A stretch of 64,000 bases of DNA. It comes from Caproicibacter sp046707225 (GTDB lineage: Bacteria > Bacillota > Clostridia > Oscillospirales > Acutalibacteraceae). The stretch is from NCBI RefSeq assembly GCF_046707225.1, contig NZ_JBJKOP010000026.1, positions 62,001-126,000 on the forward strand, given 5' to 3'. Positions within the stretch are counted from its first letter, which is position 1, and each line of letters opens with the position of its first letter. A model generated the notes under the pieces. The model did no database searches. It had not been told where the DNA came from and worked only from the letters and a program-made list of their open reading frames with translations. This document shows, one piece after another, positions 9,234-18,108 of the stretch. The translations under genes were made by a program, and so were the position numbers.

Positions 9234-9273
9234 TTGACCATTTTGAAGCCGTCAGCTTGAGGGAGTGAATAGT

Positions 9274-10749
9274 ATGAATGAACAGAATGGCGAATTGAAC
9301 CAGGGGCAGGAAGAGAAAAAGGAAGAAGAGCAAAAAAAGCCGGAAATACGGCTAAGCGTTTCCTCAGACGGGCTTGAGGCTACGCTTGAGGTCAAGACCG
9401 CGTTTCAGGGGCAGACGGTTTCCTATGACGAGATCATTGCTTTCCTGAAGGAAAACGGGGTCGTCTACGGAATCATGGAGAGTATGATCCGCGATTTCTG
9501 CGAGAACCGGAAATTTTTCCTTGACCTGGTCTGCGCGAGAGGTCTGCACCCGGTGGACGAGGAGAACGGAAAACTGGAATACCTGTTTCAGCGGGAACAG
9601 AATACCATGCCAACGGAGCGGGAAGACGGCACGGTGGATTACAAGAATCTTGGCATTGTTCAGAATGTAAAAAAAGGCGATGTGCTTTGCAGAATTATCC
9701 CGCCGCAGCCCGGCAAGGACGGCATTGACGTGTACGGCAATGCCGTGGCTTACCGCCGCGGCAAACTGCCGAGTTTTCCTCAGGGAAAGAACACGGCTGT
9801 TTCGGAAGACGGGCTGACCCTGACCGCGGACGCGGACGGGTGCGTCGAGTATAAAAACGCAAGTCTCAGCGTGAGCGAAGTATTCATTGTGCGCGGGGAT
9901 GTCGACGGTTCGTCGGGCAATATCGATTTCATCGGGACGGTCATCGTGCAGGGTGATGTTCTGGAGGGCTTTTCCGTGAAAGCCGGCGGCGATATTAATG
10001 TCCGCGGCATGGTGGAAGGCGCTCTGCTCGAAGCCGGTGGCAGCATCGCCATCGCCTGCGGCATGAACGGCATGAGCCGCGGAAAACTGATTGCAAAGGG
10101 AAGCATTTCCGCACAGTACATAGAAAACACAACGGTGGAATGCGCCGGGGATCTAAGGTCGGACGTCATCTTTAACAGTATTGTCAAGGTGGGCAATTCC
10201 GTGCTGGTCCGCGGCAGGAAAGGACTGCTTGCGGGGGGCAGATGTCAGGCGGGGCGTTCGATCACGGCCAATACAATCGGCAGCGGCGGCGCCCGCACGG
10301 AAGTCTCGATTGTGTCGGGTGTGCTGGACGGTCTCCTTTCCGGTAAGGAAGGAGAGAGCTTGGAGTCGGTGACGGCGGAGCTGGAGCAGGAAGAGAAAAA
10401 CTTGCAAACGCTGAACGAACAGATTGGAACAATATGCCGGTTTTTAACAAAAGACCCGCGTTCCCTGCAAGCCAGAAAACTTCAGAAAAACGCCAATTCC
10501 CAAAAGGAACTGGCCGAGACCAGGATCGAATATCTGAAGACGAAAATTGCCGCAATGGGCAAGGCGGACCAGAACGGCCTGTCTGCTTTGGACTTTAAAA
10601 TTACGGCGCTGAAAGTGATTTATACTGGAACGAAAATGACAATCGGCAGCTTTGTGGAAAATTTATCGTCCGACTATAACGCGACCAAATTTTATGCGGA
10701 TCACGAGCATATTGTCAGTTCCCCGGTCCAGCCTGTCGACCGTATCTAA
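9274..10749 (+). CDS. fapA: FapA family protein (DUF342, flagellar assembly protein A-like)
   Basis: The protein has a charged N-terminus rich in Glu and Lys, an N-terminal DUF342 region (about 25-170), a glycine/valine-rich segment that looks like a beta-helix (about 190-345: repeated V.GDV, GGDI.V and similar turns), and a C-terminal coiled coil (about 365-440). FapA-type proteins are linked to polar flagellar placement or to polymer binding; the biochemical role is unsettled. I chose the ATG at 9274 (491 residues), with GAGGGAG eight bases upstream, over the GTG at 9265. Confidence 0.8.
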   Translation: MNEQNGELNQGQEEKKEEEQKKPEIRLSVSSDGLEATLEVKTAFQGQTVSYDEIIAFLKENGVVYGIMESMIRDFCENRKFFLDLVCARGLHPVDEENGKLEYLFQREQNTMPTEREDGTVDYKNLGIVQNVKKGDVLCRIIPPQPGKDGIDVYGNAVAYRRGKLPSFPQGKNTAVSEDGLTLTADADGCVEYKNASLSVSEVFIVRGDVDGSSGNIDFIGTVIVQGDVLEGFSVKAGGDINVRGMVEGALLEAGGSIAIACGMNGMSRGKLIAKGSISAQYIENTTVECAGDLRSDVIFNSIVKVGNSVLVRGRKGLLAGGRCQAGRSITANTIGSGGARTEVSIVSGVLDGLLSGKEGESLESVTAELEQEEKNLQTLNEQIGTICRFLTKDPRSLQARKLQKNANSQKELAETRIEYLKTKIAAMGKADQNGLSALDFKITALKVIYTGTKMTIGSFVENLSSDYNATKFYADHEHIVSSPVQPVDRI

Positions 10750-10769
10750 ATTGATTGCGAGGTGCGCCT

Positions 10770-11393
10770 ATGGCGATTGAAAACTTAAGTCAGCTGAATG
10801 AAATGCATATTGACGTATTAAAGGAAATCGGAAACATCGGCGCGGGAAATGCCGCTACGTCTCTTTCCCAAATGCTGAACCGTGAAGTAGACATGGTTAC
10901 GCCGGTTGTGCGAATTTTAGATATCAGCGAGGCGGACAGGGCGCTGGGCGGCCCGGAGACTCCCGTCGTGGCGATTCTGGTGGAGCTTGGCGGCGACATC
11001 GGCGGCATTATGATGTTTGTCATTGAGCAGGATTTCACGCAGTCTCTGCTCGAAGCGCTGTTGGGGGAGAGCAAAGCGAACTGCACGGAACTGACCGAAA
11101 TGGAGTATTCCGCGCTTTCGGAAATCGGAAACATCATGATCGGTTCTTATGCGGCCTCCATCGCGGCGCTTTCCAATCTTGAGATTAAAATATCAGTTCC
11201 GGCTGTTACGGTCGATATGGCTGGGGCTCTGCTGACGGTTCCCGCGGCGGAGATGGGCGCCGTTTCCGATAAAATCATTTTTATCGAGGACGACTTTCTC
11301 AGCGCCAGCAAGACGATTTCAGCCAATATGATGCTGATCCCGGATATTGCGTCACTGAATAAGCTAATGAATAGTCTGGGGATTCAGTTATGA
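10770..11393 (+). CDS. cheC: CheY-P phosphatase CheC
   Basis: CheC dephosphorylates CheY-P and in many Firmicutes binds CheD in an adaptation loop. Both phosphatase motifs are complete: D15-E19-N22 and S114-E118-N121. The start is taken as ATG 10770 (207 residues) with GAGGTG upstream, rather than the in-frame TTG at 10755. Its stop overlaps the cheD start (ATGA). Together with FliY this gives the cell two CheY-P phosphatases. Confidence 0.95.
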   Translation: MAIENLSQLNEMHIDVLKEIGNIGAGNAATSLSQMLNREVDMVTPVVRILDISEADRALGGPETPVVAILVELGGDIGGIMMFVIEQDFTQSLLEALLGESKANCTELTEMEYSALSEIGNIMIGSYAASIAALSNLEIKISVPAVTVDMAGALLTVPAAEMGAVSDKIIFIEDDFLSASKTISANMMLIPDIASLNKLMNSLGIQL

Positions 11394-11875
11394 ATGATTT
11401 GATCACGGTTGGCATTTCAGATGTGAAGATTACAAAAAACCCCGGCGCGCTGGTGACTTACGCGCTGGGGTCCTGTATCGGGATCTGTCTTTATGATTCC
11501 GCATTAAAGATCGGCGGCCTTGCCCATATCATGCTTCCCTACCGCCCGGAAAACAATAACGGAGAACAGATCAGCCGGTATGCCGACTCGTGTCTGCCGG
11601 TCATGGTTCGAGAAATGGAGGCGATGGGTTGCCAGCGCGCGAGAATGCAGGCGAAAATTGCCGGCGGCGCAAAGATGTTCGAGGTCGCGGACGACAGCGC
11701 GTTCGGCAATATCGGGGCTCGGAATGTCGCCGCGGTGAAAGAGACGCTGGGTAACCTCAGAATTCGGATTTACGCGGAGGACACGGGGCTGAACTATGGA
11801 AGAACCGTCTATTTTTACACGGAAACCGGAATTATGCTGGTAAAATCTTTCGCCAAGGGGGAAAAGAGCTTTTAG
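11390..11875 (+). CDS. cheD: Chemoreceptor glutamine deamidase CheD
   Basis: CheD deamidates glutamines in chemoreceptor signalling helices and is sequestered by CheC. The catalytic residues T23, C29 and H46 are present in the motif LGSCIGICLYD...GGLAHIMLP, and the length (161 residues) is standard. It ends the long flagellar/chemotaxis operon. Its 3' end overlaps by four bases the 3' end of the converging gene on the other strand, leaving no room for a separate terminator. Confidence 0.95.
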   Translation: MNDLITVGISDVKITKNPGALVTYALGSCIGICLYDSALKIGGLAHIMLPYRPENNNGEQISRYADSCLPVMVREMEAMGCQRARMQAKIAGGAKMFEVADDSAFGNIGARNVAAVKETLGNLRIRIYAEDTGLNYGRTVYFYTETGIMLVKSFAKGEKSF

Positions 11876-12324
11876 ACTGTAACATTGGAAAACGGAGAGG
11901 TTTCTCTTCCTTTGCCGCGGGAGTCGTTGACCAGCTTTCGAAGCCGGTCGCGCTCCTTTTTCATTTGCCTTCCGCTTTCCGCGTCGCTGGCCAGGGTTCC
12001 CCGAAGAAGGGAACGGCACCGCGTTTCCCCGTCCCGAAGCAGCTGCTCCTGCGCGGAGCACTCCTGCTTGGAAACCCGCCCGGCAAGAACGCCTGAAACG
12101 CGCTCCCGCTCCGGGGCCGGCATTTTTCCGACCAAAAGGGCGATACGGTCCGCGCATTTTTTCAGCCGCTCCAGAAAGACCTGCCTTTGCTGAATCAGTG
12201 CCGTGGGCACAGGGTGCTCCGGCTCGCGGCAAACGACTTCGATCTGCCGCGCCAGGTTAAAAATCCGGGTCAGCAGCACCTCTTTCTGGTCGACACAGGC
12301 CAGAAGCTCTTCCATTGCTGTCAA
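11872..12324 (-). CDS. Small helical protein beside fliS, possible FlgN/FliT-type export chaperone
   Basis: I do not recognise this 150-residue protein with certainty. It is almost entirely predicted helix, is rich in Glu, Arg and Leu with heptad-like stretches, has no signal peptide or membrane segment and is hydrophilic at the C-terminus. Its place directly after fliD-fliS suggests an export chaperone of the FlgN or FliT type, which are small helical proteins with low sequence conservation. The start is TTG at 12324 with AAAAGGAG nine bases upstream; the ATG three codons in is too far from it. This role is inferred from context. Confidence 0.55.
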   Translation of the reverse strand: MTAMEELLACVDQKEVLLTRIFNLARQIEVVCREPEHPVPTALIQQRQVFLERLKKCADRIALLVGKMPAPERERVSGVLAGRVSKQECSAQEQLLRDGETRCRSLLRGTLASDAESGRQMKKERDRLRKLVNDSRGKGRETSPFSNVTV

Positions 12325-12346
12325 AACAATCCGCTCCTTTTAAAAT

Positions 12347-12371
12347 GGGCCGCCCTTTTACAGGGCAGCCC
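12347..12371 (-). terminator. Hairpin overlapping the fliS stop codon
   Basis: On the minus strand GGGCTGCCC and GGGCGGCCC form a nine-base-pair stem (one G-T wobble) around a seven-base loop that holds the fliS stop codon. It is followed by ATTTT only, so it is a weak terminator or attenuator, probably lowering expression of the downstream small gene relative to fliS. Confidence 0.45.
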
Positions 12372-12762
12372 TTTTTGATCCGTTCCGCATCCGCGTTGCT
12401 TTTTCCGCCTGAGCCCAGGCATCCCGAAGCTCCTGCACGGTCGGGATGACCCCGTCCAGAAAAGCCGGGTCCCCCGAAACATTCGCTTTAATGATTTGCC
12501 CGAGCAGATGCGAGTAAATCTGTTTCAAATTTGTCGAAATTCCGTATTTATCATCCAGAGTCGCGTAAAGATAATTTATGATATCCTTCGCCTTGGAGGT
12601 GTACTTCTGGGCGGGTTCAGACTGCTTCTGGCCGAGCAGGACAGATGCATATTTTAAATTTTTAAGCAATTCGTCATACAGCTTAATCAAAAGCTCCCCG
12701 CGCGACATGGTGAGAATCGATTGTTCCTGATACTGCATAATCAGGTTATTGTTGTCCGCCAT
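12358..12762 (-). CDS. fliS: Flagellin export chaperone FliS
   Basis: FliS binds the C-terminus of newly made flagellin and delivers it to FlhA. The 134-residue helical protein shows the family start NLIMQYQEQSILTMSRGELLIKLYDEL in divided form and the typical AxxYLxATLD-type helix (INYLYATLDDKYG). The ATG at 12762 is preceded by AGGAGG, which fixes the start; an in-frame ATG seven codons upstream lacks one. fliD lies directly upstream. No flagellin gene is present in the window. Confidence 0.93.
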   Translation of the reverse strand: MADNNNLIMQYQEQSILTMSRGELLIKLYDELLKNLKYASVLLGQKQSEPAQKYTSKAKDIINYLYATLDDKYGISTNLKQIYSHLLGQIIKANVSGDPAFLDGVIPTVQELRDAWAQAEKATRMRNGSKRAAL

Positions 12763-12795
12763 TTTTTGCCTCCTGTAATTCAATGATCGCAGGGA

Positions 12796-15700
12796 TCAGG
12801 AACTGCTGCTGTTGTTGCTGAGCATGGAGGTCAGGTAATTGCTCTGAGAAGTAAGCGTGCTGAGCGACTGCTCCATCGCGGTAAATTTGCTCCAGTACCG
12901 ATCCTCTTCTGTCTGCAGCTGGTCTTTCAACTTGGATATTGTATCCTCATACTGGTTAATCTGTGTCGTCAATTGGCTGGTGTCGTTTGCGTCCGTTTCT
13001 TTTCCCGCACGCAGAAGGAGAACGCCGTCCCCGCCGAATGTGCCGACGTATTTATCCAAAGCAGCCTTTACACGGGATGATACGCCGTCTTCATCCGTAA
13101 ACAGGCTTGTCACGGCGTCCGGATTGCTTTGAAGCTTTTCCTTGAGTGCCGCGGTATCCACGACTAGCTGCCCGCCGGAGGTAACGTCGTATGCCTTGGT
13201 GGAAATGCCGAGGTCGCTCAGCGACAGCCCGGCCGACTTAACGGCGTCGGTCATTGCCGAGCGCAGATCGTTTAAAATCCCATTAAGAGCGGAATCGTTC
13301 TGCAGCAATCCTTTTTTGGCTTGCGTATTCCATTTGTCGATTTCATCATCCGTCATGTCTTTCTTTTGGTCGTCCGTCAGAGGCTCATACTTGACTTTAT
13401 GATTGCTCTTTCTTTCCTGAGCTTCCGTAGTCAGGGTGTTGACCTTATCGATAATCTTGTTATAAGCGTTCACATAATCGACGATTTTGGAAACGAGATC
13501 GTCGACGTTGTTTTCCGATGAGAAAGACACGGCCTTGTCGGTCGTACCGGAAACGGTAAGCGTTACGTCGTCCAGTGTGGTGGTGTTGGAGGAACGGACG
13601 ACGTCGGCCGTGGTGCCGTTGATCGTGACGTTCATTTTCAGGTCCTGCCCGGCCGTATATCCCGCAAGGTTGGACGCGGACGAAATCTGCAGCGGATCAT
13701 TCGTGGATTGGGAAGTAATGGAAAGCTGGGTCTTTCCGTCGGCCGCGTTAAAGGAGAGCGTCCCGTTCGTGGTATCGGCGGATACGGTAACCGAGCCAGT
13801 CCCGAACGCCGAATCAATCTGGGCCTGAACGGCGGACTGAAAGTCCGAAAGAGAGTAGGAACCGGAGGCGAGCGTAATCGTCTTCTGGGTGTCTCCCAGC
13901 GTCAGGGAGTAAACGGCGTCGCCGCTGACGGCGACATTCCCGTTATCCGCTGTTAATTTGCCGGACTGAATGCTGCTGAAGGTACCGGCCGACATGGAAC
14001 CGAACAGCGTATCAGCAAGATTTCCGCTCACATCGCTGTAATAGATCTTTCCCTGGGAACCGCTGTCGTCCGCTGTGATGCGGAAGGAGTCGGTCGTCTG
14101 GGAGTATGCGACCGTCACGCCCATATCCGGGTCGCTGTTAATCTGTGAAATCACGCTGGAAAGTGTGGTGTCCCCGTCAAAGGAGAGCTCTTTTCCATTA
14201 ATGGAGATGGTGTATTTCCCGGCCGTCAGCGTCTGTTTGAATTCGCCGGCAAGGTCATTAAGCGTTTTACCGGTTTCCACGCGGTTGGTTTCCCCGGAGG
14301 CGACACGCAGCGCGCCGTACTTGCCTAATACGTTGGAGCTGCTGGAGGACGACAGGGTCAGCACGGAAGTTGAATCACCCGTTTGAAACTGGAGAGTGCC
14401 GTTTGCCGATTCTGTTGAAACCAGAACCTTCCCGGTTCCGAACGAACTGTCCAGTTTTTTCTGCAAATAAGTTGAAATGCCGTCCGCGGAAGAATAATCC
14501 GCCTCGTCGAGGGCGTCGAAGGTGACGGTTTTCGAAATGCCATCGAGACGGAAGGTTACGGTGCTGCCGGCGAGCGTGTCGCCGAGATAAGACTTGAACA
14601 GGGCGTCTTTCGTCACGCCGGAGCTTTCCACGCTGGTTCCGCTCGGCGTGTTGGAGGTCGTGATTCCGAGTCCCTTCAGAAGATTCTGTGAACCGCCGCT
14701 GATGGAAAGATTGCTGCCGTCCAGAGAGGAAAATGTGATTTTACCCGTGGATGCATCGGAGGAAATGCTGATCTTATCCTTTAAATCGTCATTCGCGCTG
14801 ATTTGTTTTTGAAGCCGGGTTGCGATGGCGACGGCATAAGCGCTGTCCGTACCGCCGGATAAGGTCATATCGACGCCCGTCGACACGGTGTATTCCTCGC
14901 CGCCCACGTTGAATTTCAAATAGGAAGACGATGGAATCGTCTGGTTGAAAAGCCCGCTTGTGCTCACGTTGGTATCGATGGCCGTACCGTTTATCGTTAG
15001 GCCGGTTGACTTCGTGAGGCCGAGCGCGTCCAGAAATTTCTGGCCGGTGGTGGTGTCCTTGCTGGTGGTATAGGCTTTGACGCCGACATCGTAGGAAGTT
15101 TTTGAAGCGAGAGAGATGCTGTTGTCGGCGTTCAGGGTAAACTCCATTTTACCGTTCAGCGTGCTGTTATTCTTGACCTGGTCGTTCAGGCCGTCGACAA
15201 TTTTCTGCAATTCAACATTATGACCTTCCGCGTCCGTCGCGGACATGTTTTCAGAGTCCAGCTTGACCGAATTGCTCAGCGTCAACGTATAATCGGTCCC
15301 GTTGTAGCTGACCACGAGAGATTTCCCGCCGACGGCTGACGGGGTCCAGCTGTCGTAGAGCTTGCCGGAGGTAATCTCCTGGTCGGAGACCTGCTGGGTG
15401 GAATTGTAGGACGCCTGGGCTGCCATTTGTGAAATGCTGTTAATGATCAGGTTTTTTGCATTGTCCGTGTTACCGGTCGCGCTCACGGCGTTGGATGAGC
15501 TGGTAATATCCGCCGTCTTGAAAAAGGTTGGACTCAACAGATTGGTATCGCTTGTATACGAAAAATAAGTGTTTTCAAAATTCTGCATATCGGAAGTTAC
15601 ATCGCGGTATAAATCCCGCTTCCACTCCGCAATCTGCTCCAACTGCTGCTGCTTGTCGATTTTGCTCTGTGTGTTTGAAACCAAAGCCTTGATAATCTTG

Positions 15701-15798
15701 TCCGTGTCCAGCCCGGAATAGAGATTGGTACCGGAAAGACGGTAAATCGAAGAGGTGTCAAGGCTTGCCGAAGAAGATGTAGAATTGGATGAACTCAT
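12796..15798 (-). CDS. fliD: Flagellar filament cap protein FliD, repeat-expanded (1000 residues)
   Basis: FliD caps the filament and folds exported flagellin. The N-terminal FliD domain (about 20-130, with GLDTDKIIKALVS) and C-terminal domain (about 715-985, with ISTKAYDVTSGGQLVVDTAALKEKL split over residues 865-889) are clear. Between them lies a long Ser/Thr/Gly-rich region with several related beta-rich units, at about 293-378, 412-491, 528-598 and 629-704. Units two and four share FGTG.V.VS....NGTL.F. Most FliD proteins are roughly half to four fifths as long. Ser-rich ends flank the coding region. GGAGG precedes the ATG, and a sigma-28 promoter lies at 15853-15879. Confidence 0.92.
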   Translation of the reverse strand: MSSSNSTSSSASLDTSSIYRLSGTNLYSGLDTDKIIKALVSNTQSKIDKQQQLEQIAEWKRDLYRDVTSDMQNFENTYFSYTSDTNLLSPTFFKTADITSSSNAVSATGNTDNAKNLIINSISQMAAQASYNSTQQVSDQEITSGKLYDSWTPSAVGGKSLVVSYNGTDYTLTLSNSVKLDSENMSATDAEGHNVELQKIVDGLNDQVKNNSTLNGKMEFTLNADNSISLASKTSYDVGVKAYTTSKDTTTGQKFLDALGLTKSTGLTINGTAIDTNVSTSGLFNQTIPSSSYLKFNVGGEEYTVSTGVDMTLSGGTDSAYAVAIATRLQKQISANDDLKDKISISSDASTGKITFSSLDGSNLSISGGSQNLLKGLGITTSNTPSGTSVESSGVTKDALFKSYLGDTLAGSTVTFRLDGISKTVTFDALDEADYSSADGISTYLQKKLDSSFGTGKVLVSTESANGTLQFQTGDSTSVLTLSSSSSSNVLGKYGALRVASGETNRVETGKTLNDLAGEFKQTLTAGKYTISINGKELSFDGDTTLSSVISQINSDPDMGVTVAYSQTTDSFRITADDSGSQGKIYYSDVSGNLADTLFGSMSAGTFSSIQSGKLTADNGNVAVSGDAVYSLTLGDTQKTITLASGSYSLSDFQSAVQAQIDSAFGTGSVTVSADTTNGTLSFNAADGKTQLSITSQSTNDPLQISSASNLAGYTAGQDLKMNVTINGTTADVVRSSNTTTLDDVTLTVSGTTDKAVSFSSENNVDDLVSKIVDYVNAYNKIIDKVNTLTTEAQERKSNHKVKYEPLTDDQKKDMTDDEIDKWNTQAKKGLLQNDSALNGILNDLRSAMTDAVKSAGLSLSDLGISTKAYDVTSGGQLVVDTAALKEKLQSNPDAVTSLFTDEDGVSSRVKAALDKYVGTFGGDGVLLLRAGKETDANDTSQLTTQINQYEDTISKLKDQLQTEEDRYWSKFTAMEQSLSTLTSQSNYLTSMLSNNSSSS

Positions 15799-15852
15799 AA
15801 GGATTCCTCCTTTTGTCGGCTTGATTTGTCATAATAATCCGATCTGTAGCAT

Positions 15853-15879
15853 ATATCGGCACGTAAGCCGAAATATTTA
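15853..15879 (-). promoter_or_regulatory. Sigma-28 promoter of fliD
   Basis: On the minus strand TAAA, 15 bases, then GCCGATAT form an exact match to the Firmicute sigma-28 consensus. It lies 55 bases upstream of the fliD start. Confidence 0.85.
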
Positions 15880-15920
15880 TGAAAATATGCTTCAATTTTC
15901 TCAATTTCCGGTTTTTCCGG

Positions 15921-15955
15921 ATAAAAGGGAGGACGTCCCTTTTAAGGACGTCCTC
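15921..15955 (-). terminator. Rho-independent terminator after the chemoreceptor gene
   Basis: On the minus strand GAGGACGTCC and GGACGTCCTC form a perfect ten-base-pair stem with a seven-base loop, followed by CCTTTTAT. It separates the mcp unit from the fliD promoter. Confidence 0.85.
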
Positions 15956-15974
15956 AAAACTTCACGGCTTTTGA

Positions 15975-17435
15975 TTATAGGTATTTGTCATCGCCGCCGG
16001 CAGGGGTATAGGCCGGAACGGCAGCCGGATGCCGAGGGTGATTTGGTTTCTTTTCTTCCGCTTGTTTTTCTTCGGGCTTTTTCGCATCGGGGTGGGGGTT
16101 GTCCCCGACGGGGGCAATTTCCTGTTTCTTTTCCGCGCTTTTCTTCGGTGAAGGCTGCGCGGCGGCGCGCAGTTTCAGACCGGAAATGGAGCGCTTGAGC
16201 TCTTTCGCCTGGGCGGCGAGTTCTTCGCTTGCTGCGGCGCTTTCTTCCGCAGTTGCAGAATTCGTCTGAACGACGGCGGAAATCTGCTGGATGCCTTGGG
16301 TAATCTGGGTAATGGAAGTTGCCTGCTGGTTGGAGGCGGTCGCAATTTCGTTAACCAGTTCGTTGGTCCGGTTTGCGGAGTCAATCACTTCCTGAAGCGT
16401 TTTTTCCGTGGTATCTGCGACCTTGGCGCCGTTGCTGACCGCTTTAATGGAATTTTCAATCAGGGTGGTTGTGTCTTTTGCCGCTTCCGCACTCTTGCTG
16501 GCAAGGTTGCGGACTTCATCCGCGACGACTGCGAAGCCCTTGCCTGCGGCGCCGGCACGTGCCGCTTCAACAGCGGCGTTCAGCGCGAGAATATTGGTCT
16601 GGAACGCAATGTCGTCTATGGTCTTAATAATATTTCCAATCTGCTTGGAAGTATCGCTGATTTCCGTCATGGCTTTCAGCATTTCATCCATCTTGGTGCT
16701 TGCATCCTGCAGCTTCTGTTCTTCCTCGCTGGAAGAACGGTTCGCCTCCGAGGCGTTTGAAGCATTTTTCTTCACATGGTCGGAAACTTCAAGAATAGTC
16801 GCGGAAAGCTCTTCAATGGCGCTCGCCTGTTCCGTTGCCCCCTGAGCCAGAGCCTGTGAACCGCTCGCAACCTGCTCGGAACCGCTGGCGGTCTGATCCG
16901 AAGCATTTGAAACTTTCGTAAAGGTCCCGTTCAAGGTATCAAGAATATCCTTCATGGCCACATTGATCTGCACCCAGTCACCGGGCCAGTCGACGCGGGA
17001 CTGCACTGTAAAATCGCCTTTTGACAGAGCGTTCAGAAGAAAAATAATCTCTTTAATGGCAACCGTAAGATCCTGCGAAAATTTGTTGGTGGATTTGGCA
17101 AGCAGGCCAAGCTCCGCGTCCGACTCGTAATCAATCTTCACGTCGAGCTTGCCTTCGCCCATCGCCTTGACGGCGTCGATGATTTTATCAATTCGGGAAA
17201 CCAGCTGTTTGGCGAATCTGGCGATGATGAAAATGCTGACCAGCCAGATGGCGATTAAGGCGGCGATCATCAGCGGGGCCATAGTGCCCACGGCGTTCTG
17301 CAGAGCGTCGGCGTTTCCCTTGCTTGCGGAAACGACAATAAGAAAGACCACGTAAGGAATGACGAACAGCAGAGAAATTAGAGAGATGTTTAAAATCAGT
17401 TTTCCACGGATTTTCATATTTAAATATGGATGCAT
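15975..17435 (-). CDS. Methyl-accepting chemotaxis protein without an extracellular sensor domain
   Basis: This 486-residue chemoreceptor has two transmembrane helices (about 12-33 and 52-73) separated by only some 18 residues, so no periplasmic-type ligand domain is present. HAMP-like segments follow (about 75-175), then the coiled-coil signalling domain with the hairpin tip IDDIAFQTNILALNAAVEAARAG (given here by its position, about 270-292). The C-terminal tail is rich in Pro, Lys and Glu and lacks an NWETF-type CheR tether. It may sense membrane, cytoplasmic or energy signals. AGAAGGAGAG precedes the ATG. cheW lies six bases upstream. Confidence 0.93.
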   Translation of the reverse strand: MHPYLNMKIRGKLILNISLISLLFVIPYVVFLIVVSASKGNADALQNAVGTMAPLMIAALIAIWLVSIFIIARFAKQLVSRIDKIIDAVKAMGEGKLDVKIDYESDAELGLLAKSTNKFSQDLTVAIKEIIFLLNALSKGDFTVQSRVDWPGDWVQINVAMKDILDTLNGTFTKVSNASDQTASGSEQVASGSQALAQGATEQASAIEELSATILEVSDHVKKNASNASEANRSSSEEEQKLQDASTKMDEMLKAMTEISDTSKQIGNIIKTIDDIAFQTNILALNAAVEAARAGAAGKGFAVVADEVRNLASKSAEAAKDTTTLIENSIKAVSNGAKVADTTEKTLQEVIDSANRTNELVNEIATASNQQATSITQITQGIQQISAVVQTNSATAEESAAASEELAAQAKELKRSISGLKLRAAAQPSPKKSAEKKQEIAPVGDNPHPDAKKPEEKQAEEKKPNHPRHPAAVPAYTPAGGDDKYL

Positions 17436-17441
17436 GTCCGA

Positions 17442-18038
17442 TTACTCTCCTTCTTTTTTTTCAGTAGACGCAGAGTGCAAACTTATGACGGGATTTTCCG
17501 GCGACTTGTCCGTCTGGTCGGGGTCTTTGACCTGACCTGAAGTATCGTGTATTTCTGAAAGCTCGTTTTCTGAAAGAATCTTTGCAGCGTCCAGAAGAAG
17601 GACAACCTTTTCACCGATCTGGCCGATTCCGGTGAGATAACGGTTGGTAATATCCCTGGAAACTTTCGGCGCGGGAGAAATGTTGTCTTCATCAATGTCC
17701 GTGACCTCATCGACGGCGTCCACGATAAATCCCATGAAGGAGTCCTCGATGCTTGTGACGATGATGCAGGTGTTTTCGTTGTATTCCGCTTCCGGTTTGC
17801 CGAAACGAACGCGGATATCGATGACGGGGATGATGTTCCCACGCAGGTTAATGACGCCCTTGGCATAATCGGGAAAATCCGGGAGCGGCGTGATTCCCTG
17901 CATGCTGATAATTTGTACCACATCCGAAATCGGAACGCCGAAAAGCTCGTCGTCCGTCCAAAAAGTTAGATACTTGTTTTCTGAAGCGGTCTGTTCGCCA
18001 TCCCGCACAGTCCCGTCTTCCGCCAAATTGTTTTGCAT
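17442..18038 (-). CDS. cheW: Chemotaxis coupling protein CheW
   Basis: CheW joins chemoreceptors to CheA. The SH3-like CheW core (about 25-160) contains PDFPDYAKGVINLRGNIIPV, the hallmark receptor/CheA contact region, and is followed by a charged C-terminal extension of about 40 residues. I chose the ATG at 18038 (198 residues), which follows ACGAGG, over the GTG nine bases upstream. It is immediately upstream of the chemoreceptor gene, with which it forms a pair. A second cheW is at 18805-19341. Confidence 0.93.
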   Translation of the reverse strand: MQNNLAEDGTVRDGEQTASENKYLTFWTDDELFGVPISDVVQIISMQGITPLPDFPDYAKGVINLRGNIIPVIDIRVRFGKPEAEYNENTCIIVTSIEDSFMGFIVDAVDEVTDIDEDNISPAPKVSRDITNRYLTGIGQIGEKVVLLLDAAKILSENELSEIHDTSGQVKDPDQTDKSPENPVISLHSASTEKKEGE

Positions 18039-18108
18039 GTGATTCACCTCGTAGAGTAAATTATTGCTTTCAGAAACGCCGGCAAACCGAACGATAAAAC
18101 GCAGCCTC

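Noticed and set aside
13687..14922. Repeats in fliD considered as a CRISPR-like or DNA-level repeat array
   Set aside because: The similarity is at the protein level and divergent in DNA; no regular identical repeats or spacers occur.
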